Below, piece by piece: positions 6,933-12,836 of a stretch of DNA of 12,836 nucleotides; position 1 is the first letter of the stretch; the number at the start of each line of letters is the position of its first letter. The position numbers were made by a program, and so were the translations under genes. Under the pieces are notes generated by a model. The model was given only the letters and a program-made list of their open reading frames with translations, did not search any database and was not told where the DNA came from. The DNA comes from Tepidiphilus sp. (GTDB taxonomy: Bacteria; Pseudomonadota; Gammaproteobacteria; Burkholderiales; Rhodocyclaceae): contig JAQUGB010000031.1 of NCBI GenBank assembly GCA_028684345.1, positions 1 to 12,836 of the forward strand, in the 5' to 3' direction.

Positions 6933-6978
6933 GTGCCTTCCGTTTCTCTGTGTCCAAGGCGACCGAACGACGAAAGTC

Positions 6979-6984
6979 TATAAT
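6979..6984 (+). promoter_or_regulatory. Candidate -10 for the glycosyltransferase-pgi unit
   Basis: A perfect TATAAT hexamer lies between the rpmE terminator and the glycosyltransferase start at 7015. No good -35 is seen 16-18 bp upstream, so it may depend on an activator or be weak. Transcription would begin near 6991, leaving a leader of about 24 nt. Confidence 0.5.
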
Positions 6985-7014
6985 CAACCCTTCGATACGA
7001 CGCTTGGCAAAGGC

Positions 7015-8640
7015 ATGTTCTTCGATCCGCGCCCGACCCCACCTTGGCAGCAACGAGTCTACGGAAAATGGGGCCTGGCTGGGCTGCTGCTCGCATTCCT
7101 GCTCGTCGGCACGGTGGGGCACGACCCCTGGCGTGGTGCCGACCTACGCCATTTTTTCGCAGTCTGGCAAGTGTTGCAGGGTGAATGGCTATTACCCACC
7201 GCCCTCGTCGACGGTACCGTGCCGGCAGCCGCCCCCCTCTACTACTGGGTGGCCGCGCTTCTGGGAATGGCGCTCGAGCCACTCGGGTTGGCCCTGCACG
7301 ACGCGACCCGACTTGCATCTCCCCTCTTCGTACTGATTTCGCTGGGTTGCGTCGCGATGGCGACGCTACCTGCCTGCGGCAAACCCTGGCACGCCGGGGC
7401 AGTGCTGCTGGGGCTGGGAACCTTGGGGTGGATGCTCGAGGCGCATCAACACCAGGCCTTGTTGGCGAGCACGGCCACGCTGGGAATGACGCTTGCCGGT
7501 GCCGCATGGGCGCCCCATCACCCAGCACGCGCGTGGTTATGCGCCACGGCAGGGTTCTCGCTCGGATTTCTCGCCCAAGGGGTCGCGATCCTGCCCGTGT
7601 CGTTGATCCCATGGCTCGCGACGTTTTCCGCCTGGAGAATCATGCCACCCGTAACGCGCCTGCCCCTGGCACTGCTCACCGTTGCCCTCCTGGCTCTTCC
7701 GTTTGCGTGGTTCATGGCCGTACTGGCATCACCGAACGGAAGTACCTGGCTCGCCCTGCAAACGCCTCATATCGATCCGGCGTTCATCCGAGGGAATCTT
7801 CTCGACGCCGGCAACGACGCCACCTGGGTCACGTGGCCTTTATGGCTATTGGCGCTCTGGCCGCTACGCCGCGCCTCCGATCCACGCATCGCACGCCTCG
7901 GTGCGCTGAACTGGGCGATACTTGGGGCCGGTTTGATCGTCATCGCCATGTGGCCTCCCAGCAATCCGAGCGACCTTCTCATCCTGCTCCCTTCCTTGAC
8001 ACTCTTGGCCACCACGCGGCTCGAGCGCATGCCGCGTGGCGCCCAGGCTGCCTTTTCCTGGTTCTCGGTCGCCACGGCGATTACGATCGTCGTGCTCACC
8101 GGGCTCGCATGGAGCGCCCTGCATTCCGATTGGCCGCCCGGTCTGGCACGCCACGTCGCCCGTGTTGCGCCGGAGTTCGAGATGAGCCACTCGTTCGAAC
8201 GACTCATCCTTGCAGGCATACTCTTGTTCGCTTGGGTCGTCTCGAGCATTTCCACGCCGGCATCGCCGCTTCGTCCAACCATTCACTGGGCGCTCAGCGT
8301 GAGTTTCATGTGGTCGATGTTGGTCGTATTGCTCGCGCCATGGTTCGAACACACGCGCAATTTCCGTCCGATCATCGAACGGATGCAACCCGTTCTGCAG
8401 GCCCATGCACCCCACTGTGTGTCGGTACCACGGCGCGAACCCGACGTGCGCGCGGCATTGATCTATTTCGCTGGAGTACCGGCGCACTTCGATGAGCGCT
8501 GCCCGATCCGTTTCGAGCGGATACGCTCGCCTCAGGCGCTCCAGCCGGACAGCTCCATTCTGTGGTCCATGAGCCGGGGCCAAGAGAAACGACAAGAAAT
8601 CTGGTTGCTGAGGATAAACACGGGGTCTGTCGATGAGTAA
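7015..8640 (+). CDS. GT39/ArnT-like membrane glycosyltransferase
   Basis: A 541-aa polytopic inner-membrane protein resembling glycosyltransferase family 39, the ArnT/PMT group that moves a sugar from a polyprenyl-phosphate carrier to lipid A or protein on the periplasmic face. About thirteen hydrophobic segments are visible from residue 21 to about 455, followed by a short soluble C-terminal region. The first periplasmic loop has the family layout, with WQVLQGEWLLPT at 51-62 and APLYYWVAALLG at 73-84, then HDATRLAS at 95-102. The usual acidic DE pair appears as Asp43-Leu44 (with Arg45), and the EKPP before LYYW is Ala71-Ala72-Ala73-Pro74, so donor and acceptor are unknown and activity is not assured. 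The start is the ATG at 7015; an earlier in-frame GTG lies inside the rpmE terminator. The ribosome site is poor. The gene overlaps pgi by 8 nt. Confidence 0.8.
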   Translation: MFFDPRPTPPWQQRVYGKWGLAGLLLAFLLVGTVGHDPWRGADLRHFFAVWQVLQGEWLLPTALVDGTVPAAAPLYYWVAALLGMALEPLGLALHDATRLASPLFVLISLGCVAMATLPACGKPWHAGAVLLGLGTLGWMLEAHQHQALLASTATLGMTLAGAAWAPHHPARAWLCATAGFSLGFLAQGVAILPVSLIPWLATFSAWRIMPPVTRLPLALLTVALLALPFAWFMAVLASPNGSTWLALQTPHIDPAFIRGNLLDAGNDATWVTWPLWLLALWPLRRASDPRIARLGALNWAILGAGLIVIAMWPPSNPSDLLILLPSLTLLATTRLERMPRGAQAAFSWFSVATAITIVVLTGLAWSALHSDWPPGLARHVARVAPEFEMSHSFERLILAGILLFAWVVSSISTPASPLRPTIHWALSVSFMWSMLVVLLAPWFEHTRNFRPIIERMQPVLQAHAPHCVSVPRREPDVRAALIYFAGVPAHFDERCPIRFERIRSPQALQPDSSILWSMSRGQEKRQEIWLLRINTGSVDE

Positions 8641-10261
8641 CGCCACGGTGCCACCTTTCATCCCCGCGGAGCACACGGCTCCGTGGCTGGACCTCCTCAT
8701 GGCGGCCGATTCATGGATGGTCCGCTCCATTCGCACTGCCCTGGAGAGCCAATCCGACCGAGTCGATTCCCTCTCGCTTCAGGCAGGGTCTCTGTGGCTG
8801 GACACGAGCAAACAGGCTTGGGATCTCGAGGTATGCCAACGACTCCTCGCGCTGGCTCGAGCGGTGCGTTTGCCGGAAGGAATCGAAGCGCTCTTCAGCG
8901 GCGCGGAGGTCAACTTCACCGAACGCAGACCGGCGCTGCACATGGCTTGTCGCGGCGGGGCGGAGATACCGCCCAGCGATCGTGCGCAATTCACTGCCAC
9001 GGAAGAGCGGCTGGAGTCCTTCGTTGCTGCCTTTCATGCCGGTGCGTTGCGGGGCGCCACGGGCGCACGGCTCGATCACGTCGTCAACCTCGGCATCGGC
9101 GGCTCCGACCTCGGCCCACGGCTCGCCTGCGAGGCGCTCTCCCACCTCGAGCCCCCCAGCCGGAACGTGCGATTCGTCGCCAATCTCGATCCGAGCGATT
9201 TCACCTCGGCGGTGCGCGGGCTCGATGCGGCGCGCACGCTCTTCGTCGTCTCTTCCAAGAGTTTCGGCACCGCCGAGACGCTCGCCAATCTCGAACGCGC
9301 GCGGGCGTGGCTTTCCCAGGAACTAGGGACGCACGAGACGGCGGCGCATTTCCTCGCCGTCACCTCCAATCCGGGCAAGGCGCAGGCGCTGGGGTTCGGT
9401 CCGGATCGCATCCTGTGGCTACCGCCCTGGGTAGGGGGGCGCTATTCGCTGTGGTCGGCCGTGGGATTACCGGTGGCGCTCGCCTTCGGCTGGGAGCGTT
9501 TCCTCGAACTGCGCGCCGGCGCGCGCCGCATGGACGAGCATTTCCGCACGGCACCGCTCGAGCGCAACCTACCGGTATGGCTCGGCGTGCTTGGCCTGTG
9601 GAACGCAAGCCTGCTCGATGTTCCTTCCTGCGCCGTGCTCCCCTACGATCAAGGGCTCGCCTGCTTTCCCGCCTGGTTGCAGCAACTCGAGATGGAGAGT
9701 AACGGCAAGCGCTGCCGGCGCGATGGCTCGCTCGTGCCCTATTCGACGGCCACCGTCGTTTGGGGCATGAACGGCACTCTGGGGCAACACGCTTTCCATC
9801 AGCTCTTCTATCAGGGTACGCGACGCATCACGTTGGAGTTCATCGTACCGCTGCCCCGCCCGCTCGATGCCGGACGGCGGGCGTTGGCGCAACACGCCCT
9901 CGCACAGGCCGGCGCGCTGCTCCTCGGGCGCACGCGCGACGAGGCGCGCGCGGCGCTGCGGGCGCAGGGCCTGACACCCGGAGAAATTGAGGCGCTCGCG
10001 CCGCACCACGAGATTCCCGGCAACCGCCCGAGCTCCGTCTTGCTCACCGACGGCTGGAATGCCGGCGTGCTTGGGGAGCTGCTCGCCGCTTACGAGCACG
10101 CCACTTTCGTGCGCGGCTGGATCTGGGGAGTCGATCCGTTCGATCAATACGGCGTGGAGCTGGGAAAAGAACTGGCGCGCACGCTCGCTGCCGGGGGAAC
10201 GCTCGCCGGTTTCGACCCCTCCACGCGCGCACTCGCTGCCCGGCTGGATGTGCACCGCTGA
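8633..10261 (+). CDS. pgi: Glucose-6-phosphate isomerase
   Basis: A 542-aa phosphoglucose isomerase, interconverting glucose 6-phosphate and fructose 6-phosphate in glycolysis, gluconeogenesis and sugar-nucleotide supply. The sugar-phosphate-binding G-I-G-G-S-D-L-G-P is at 154-162, and the family signatures G-G-R-Y-S-L-W-S at 268-275 and DQYGVELGKELA at 504-515 are present. The expected catalytic residues are Glu355 in MESNGK, His386 in GQHAFHQ and Lys512 in GKELA. Length matches the 550-aa bacterial form, with a somewhat shorter segment near 105-120. The ATG at 8633 overlaps the glycosyltransferase stop in ATGAGTAA, pointing to a shared transcript and translational coupling; only a poor Shine-Dalgarno (CGGGG at 8621-8625) is seen. 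It ends 9 nt from the convergent orn gene, with no terminator between. Confidence 0.97.
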   Translation: MSNATVPPFIPAEHTAPWLDLLMAADSWMVRSIRTALESQSDRVDSLSLQAGSLWLDTSKQAWDLEVCQRLLALARAVRLPEGIEALFSGAEVNFTERRPALHMACRGGAEIPPSDRAQFTATEERLESFVAAFHAGALRGATGARLDHVVNLGIGGSDLGPRLACEALSHLEPPSRNVRFVANLDPSDFTSAVRGLDAARTLFVVSSKSFGTAETLANLERARAWLSQELGTHETAAHFLAVTSNPGKAQALGFGPDRILWLPPWVGGRYSLWSAVGLPVALAFGWERFLELRAGARRMDEHFRTAPLERNLPVWLGVLGLWNASLLDVPSCAVLPYDQGLACFPAWLQQLEMESNGKRCRRDGSLVPYSTATVVWGMNGTLGQHAFHQLFYQGTRRITLEFIVPLPRPLDAGRRALAQHALAQAGALLLGRTRDEARAALRAQGLTPGEIEALAPHHEIPGNRPSSVLLTDGWNAGVLGELLAAYEHATFVRGWIWGVDPFDQYGVELGKELARTLAAGGTLAGFDPSTRALAARLDVHR

Positions 10262-10270
10262 AACGGATGT

Positions 10271-10837
10271 TCAGTTTTCGGGGAGCCGCAAGAAAGACGC
10301 CCGATAGCGGCGCAGCTCTTCGATCGACTCATGGACGTCGGCGAGCGCCGTGTGTTTGCTCTCTTTCTCCCAGCCTTGCAGGATGGCGGGCGCCCAGCGG
10401 CGCGCGAGCTCCTTGAGGGTGGAAACGTCCAGGTTGCGGTAATGGAACCAGGCCTCGAGCCGCGGCATGTAACGGTAGAGGAAACGCCGGTCCTGGCAGA
10501 TGGTGTTGCCGCACATGGGGCTCGAACGAGGCGGCAACCAGGGCCGTAGAAATTCGAGCAGCATTGCCTCCGCCTCGGCCTCGTCGATACGCGAAGCGCG
10601 CACCCGCTCGATCAGGCCAGAAGCTCCGTGCGTCTTCTGGTTCCACTCATCCATCGCTGCGAGCACCTCGTCGCTTTGATGCACCGCGATCACCGGCGCT
10701 TCGGCGAGCACGTTCAAATCGTTGTCCGTGACCACGATCGCGATCTCGAGGATGCGGTCGTGATCGGGATCGAGCCCGGTCATCTCCAGATCGAGCCAGA
10801 CCAGTTTGCTTGAGGGTGCGTCGTTCTTCTCGCTCAT
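10271..10837 (-). CDS. orn: Oligoribonuclease (DEDDh exonuclease)
   Basis: A 188-aa 3'-5' exoribonuclease that degrades di- and short oligoribonucleotides, including the pGpG produced from c-di-GMP, in the cytosol. The DEDDh residues are all present: Asp16 and Glu18 in WLDLEMTGLDP, Asp116 in TICQDRRF, His162 and Asp167 in KHTALADVHES. YMPRLEAWFHYRNLDVST at 123-140 is typical of Orn. Length is slightly above the usual 180 aa because of a short polar N-terminal tail. The ATG at 10837 is preceded on its strand by AAAGGA (10850-10845), 7 nt away. It is divergent from rsgA, a pairing of genes that are often near neighbours in proteobacteria. Confidence 0.97.
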   Translation of the reverse strand: MSEKNDAPSSKLVWLDLEMTGLDPDHDRILEIAIVVTDNDLNVLAEAPVIAVHQSDEVLAAMDEWNQKTHGASGLIERVRASRIDEAEAEAMLLEFLRPWLPPRSSPMCGNTICQDRRFLYRYMPRLEAWFHYRNLDVSTLKELARRWAPAILQGWEKESKHTALADVHESIEELRRYRASFLRLPEN

Positions 10838-10869
10838 GCGGTTTTCCTTTCTCGAGGGGATGGGTGCGC

Positions 10870-10875
10870 TATACT
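10870..10875 (+). promoter_or_regulatory. Candidate -10 for rsgA
   Basis: TATACT in the 95-bp gap between the divergent orn and rsgA starts matches the -10 consensus at five of six positions. No convincing -35 is seen at 16-18 bp. It would give an rsgA leader of about 50 nt. No clear minus-strand promoter for orn was recognised in the same gap. Confidence 0.35.
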
Positions 10876-10932
10876 GCCACGGCCGCGTGCCAGACAGCGC
10901 GATCCTCTCCCGTATTTTTTCGTATCCTGCCC

Positions 10933-11841
10933 ATGGATGAAACCTTTATTGCCACCGTCGTCGCCGCCCACGGACGCAGCTACGAGCTCGCCCGGGAGAT
11001 TCCCTGGCATGAACCGCCCTGGCACGCAGTCACCCGCGGCAAGCGCCACGATTATGCGTGTGGCGACGTGGTCGAAGCGTGTGCCACGGCTCCCGGTCAG
11101 GCAGTGATCGAGCGGCATCGGCCGCGCTCCTCTCTCTTTTGGCGGGCCGATGCCGTGCGGCAGAAGCTGATCGCCGCCAACGTCGATCATGTCGTCATCG
11201 TCACCGCGGTCGAGCCCCCCTTCTCACCCGAGCTGGTGACGCGCTGCCTCGTGGCTGCCGAACACCAGGGAATCGAAGCGAGCATCGTGCTCAACAAGTG
11301 TGATCTCGCGGACGGCCTGGATGCGGCGCGCGCGCAGCTCGAGCCTTTTCGCGCCGCAGGCTATCGGGTGCTCGAGCTCTCGGCCAAACAGGACGTCTCC
11401 CCCCTCGAGCCCCATTTGGCCCAGAGGAAATCCCTCTTCGTCGGGCAATCGGGAATGGGGAAGTCGACCCTCGTCAATGCCTTGGTGCCGGAAGCCCGGG
11501 CACGTACGGGAGAAATCTCGCGCGCCCTCGACGCGGGGCGGCACACCACCACCGACGCGCGGCTCTACCCTTATCGTGAAGGGTGGCTCATCGACAGTCC
11601 CGGCCTCCAGACCTTCGGCTTGGCGCACGTGCCGCTGGAGGCGCTGGATGCTTGTTTCCCCGAACTGCGTCCGGCCTTGGGTGAGTGCCGGTTTCGTGAT
11701 TGTCGCCACGACGCCGAACCGGGGTGCGCCTTGCGCGCGCTGGCCGAGTGCGGTACGATCAGCCCCGAACGTTGGCAACATTACCGCCGCATTCGCACCG
11801 AACTCGAGGCGCTGATGCGGCGATCCAAGGCGGGCAAGTAA
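10933..11841 (+). CDS. rsgA: Ribosome small-subunit-dependent GTPase A (RsgA/YjeQ)
   Basis: A 302-aa circularly permuted GTPase that checks late 30S subunit maturation and releases assembly factors such as RbfA. An N-terminal OB-fold region covers about 1-70. The permuted motif order G4-G5-G1-G3 is visible: N-K-C-D at 121-124, S-A-K at 150-152, G-Q-S-G-M-G-K-S-T at 171-179 and D-S-P-G at 221-224. The C-terminal zinc knuckle is Cys252, Cys257, His259 and Cys265. The start ATG at 10933 gives the expected N-terminus but has no Shine-Dalgarno; the upstream sequence is a T-rich tract. In-frame starts further upstream would read into the orn promoter and coding region. Its stop codon sits within a hairpin shared with the convergent thiolase gene. 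Confidence 0.96.
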   Translation: MDETFIATVVAAHGRSYELAREIPWHEPPWHAVTRGKRHDYACGDVVEACATAPGQAVIERHRPRSSLFWRADAVRQKLIAANVDHVVIVTAVEPPFSPELVTRCLVAAEHQGIEASIVLNKCDLADGLDAARAQLEPFRAAGYRVLELSAKQDVSPLEPHLAQRKSLFVGQSGMGKSTLVNALVPEARARTGEISRALDAGRHTTTDARLYPYREGWLIDSPGLQTFGLAHVPLEALDACFPELRPALGECRFRDCRHDAEPGCALRALAECGTISPERWQHYRRIRTELEALMRRSKAGK

Positions 11842-11854
11842 GCACCTTGCCCGC
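11830..11854 (+). terminator. Hairpin between convergent rsgA and thiolase
   Basis: GCGGGCAAG at 11830-11838 pairs perfectly with CTTGCCCGC at 11846-11854 around a 7-nt loop that holds the rsgA stop codon (11839-11841). The thiolase stop is 16 nt further on. There is no T tract on either side, so it is not a standard intrinsic terminator; it may still block read-through or protect 3' ends of both transcripts. Confidence 0.4.
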
Positions 11855-11869
11855 GACCCATGCCCGAGA

Positions 11870-12836
11870 TCAGAGACGTTCGAAGATCACCGACAGACCC
11901 TGACCGCCGCCGATGCACAGGGTCACCAGCGCATAGCGCCCGCCGATGCGATGCAGCTCATGGATCGCCTTGGTGGCGATGATCGCGCCGGTCGCGCCCA
12001 CCGGGTGGCCCAGGGCGATGGCTCCACCATTGGGGTTGGTCTTGGCCGGATCGAGGCCGAGCCCTTTCATGACCGCCAGCGACTGGGCGGCAAACGCTTC
12101 GTTCGACTCGATCACGTCCATGTCTTCGAGCTTGAGGCCAGCCTTCTGCAGCGCTTTCTTGGTGGCCGGGATCGGGCCTTCGCCCATGATGTCGTTGGGC
12201 ACCCCCGCCACGGCATAGGCCACGATACGGGCAATCGGCTTCAGATTCTTCTGTTCCGCAACTTTGGCGTCGGCGAGCACGAGGAAGGAAGCCGCATCGT
12301 TGATTCCGGAGGCGTTACCAGCCGTGACCGTGCCGTCTTTCTTGAACGCCGGCTTGAGCTTGGCCAGGCTCTCCATCGTCGTGTTGGGCTTGGGATGCTC
12401 ATCGACTTCGAACACCACGTCGCCCTTGCGCGTCTTGATCGTCACCGGCACGATCTGGGAGCGGAAGCGCCCTTCCTCGATCGCACGCGCGGCGCGGCGC
12501 TGCGATTCCAGCGCAAAGGCATCCTGCTCTTCGCGGCTGATTCCCCATTTGACGGCGAGATTCTCCGCCGTGATGCCCATGTGGCCGACGCCGAAGGGAT
12601 CGGTGAGCACCGCCACCATCGCGTCGATCAGGGTCGTGTCGCCCATGCGCGCGCCGTTGCGCATCGTCGGGGAGAGGTAGGCACCGCGCGACATCACTTC
12701 CACGCCGCCGCCCACGCCCATGGCTGCGTCGCCGAGCATGATGTTCTGCGCCGTGGTCACGATCCCCTGCAGACCGGAAGAACACAGACGGTTGACCTGC
12801 ATCGCCACCGAGCTCATCGGCAGCCCCGCCTGGATG
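11870..12836 (-). CDS. Acetyl-CoA C-acyltransferase (thiolase), 5' end outside window
   Basis: The C-terminal 321 residues of a thiolase; about 70 N-terminal residues lie beyond the right edge. Thiolases cleave or form beta-ketoacyl-CoA, here in beta-oxidation, ketone-body or polyhydroxyalkanoate metabolism. The acylated nucleophile is the Cys of N-R-L-C-S-S-G (codon 12782-12784). The catalytic His is in GHPVGATGA (codon 12005-12007) and the second Cys is in C-I-G-G-G-Q-G (codon 11915-11917). GNASGINDAA and NEAFAAQ are also typical. By recollection it looks closer to BktB-type biosynthetic/broad-range thiolases than to FadA, but chain-length preference cannot be told from this. An internal Met at 12817 is not the start, because the frame stays open to the edge with conserved-looking residues (QAGLP). 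Confidence 0.95.
   Translation of the reverse strand, partial: IQAGLPMSSVAMQVNRLCSSGLQGIVTTAQNIMLGDAAMGVGGGVEVMSRGAYLSPTMRNGARMGDTTLIDAMVAVLTDPFGVGHMGITAENLAVKWGISREEQDAFALESQRRAARAIEEGRFRSQIVPVTIKTRKGDVVFEVDEHPKPNTTMESLAKLKPAFKKDGTVTAGNASGINDAASFLVLADAKVAEQKNLKPIARIVAYAVAGVPNDIMGEGPIPATKKALQKAGLKLEDMDVIESNEAFAAQSLAVMKGLGLDPAKTNPNGGAIALGHPVGATGAIIATKAIHELHRIGGRYALVTLCIGGGQGLSVIFERL

Noticed and set aside
6919..7014. Earlier GTG start for the GT39 protein
   Set aside because: The codon lies in the loop of the rpmE terminator, and the frame up to 7015 runs through the candidate promoter.
7185..8495. A 436-codon plus-strand frame within the glycosyltransferase gene
   Set aside because: Its translation is Arg/Ala/His-rich with no domain, whereas the overlapping frame has clear membrane segments and GT39 motifs.
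8683..9702. A 339-codon plus-strand frame within pgi
   Set aside because: It is an Arg-rich shadow of an unmistakable phosphoglucose isomerase gene.
10810..10932. Longer N-terminus for RsgA
   Set aside because: It would overlap the orn coding region and ribosome site, and the extra residues do not resemble RsgA.
12815..12817. Met at 12817 as the thiolase start
   Set aside because: It is only 11 residues before the catalytic Cys, where thiolases have about 80-90, and the frame is open to the window edge.
1..12836. CRISPR array, tRNA, rRNA, insertion sequence or prophage
   Set aside because: No regular repeats, tRNA-like cloverleaf, transposase-like product or phage protein was seen in reading either strand; this was by eye, not by a dedicated search.

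Overview
This 12.8 kb window is a dense, GC-rich stretch of bacterial chromosome. It has the look of a betaproteobacterium, possibly near Hydrogenophilales or Rhodocyclales. That placement is inferred from protein flavour (an AcnA-type aconitase, a DUF6394-like protein next to an RCK potassium channel, a zinc-type L31, a BktB-like thiolase), not from a marker gene. Nine complete genes and one partial gene fill nearly all of it. I saw no insertion sequence, phage gene, CRISPR array, tRNA or rRNA, and no gene-free stretch longer than about 135 bp.

Layout, left to right. (1) Aconitase acnA (+), with a strong Shine-Dalgarno. (2) After a UUCG-capped hairpin, a tight three-gene unit (+): a 127-aa four-segment membrane protein resembling DUF6394, a two-transmembrane K+ channel with two RCK/TrkA-N modules and a C-terminal TrkA-C-like region, and an Ap4A phosphorylase/ATP adenylyltransferase that starts 2 nt after the channel stop. 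(3) A TrmB-family methyltransferase on the minus strand, whose 3' end overlaps the Ap4A phosphorylase gene by 48 bp. (4) Divergent from it, rpmE (ribosomal protein L31), with a good sigma70-type promoter, a leader hairpin and a textbook intrinsic terminator. (5) A GT39/ArnT-like membrane glycosyltransferase (+) whose stop overlaps the start of pgi (glucose-6-phosphate isomerase). (6) Oligoribonuclease orn (-), ending 9 nt from pgi and divergent from rsgA (+). (7) The 3' part of a thiolase (-), convergent with rsgA and running off the right edge.

Most of this is housekeeping: TCA cycle and glycolysis (acnA, pgi), ribosome structure and assembly (rpmE, rsgA), RNA turnover (orn) and acyl-CoA metabolism (thiolase). 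I did not find a clear-cut new system. The parts that most deserve follow-up are the TrmB-like protein, in which two Asp residues normally needed for m7G46 methylation both appear as Asn; the co-directional membrane protein / RCK channel / Ap4A phosphorylase unit, which may link potassium flux to a dinucleotide alarmone; and the GT39 protein, whose acidic and KPP motifs are degenerate.
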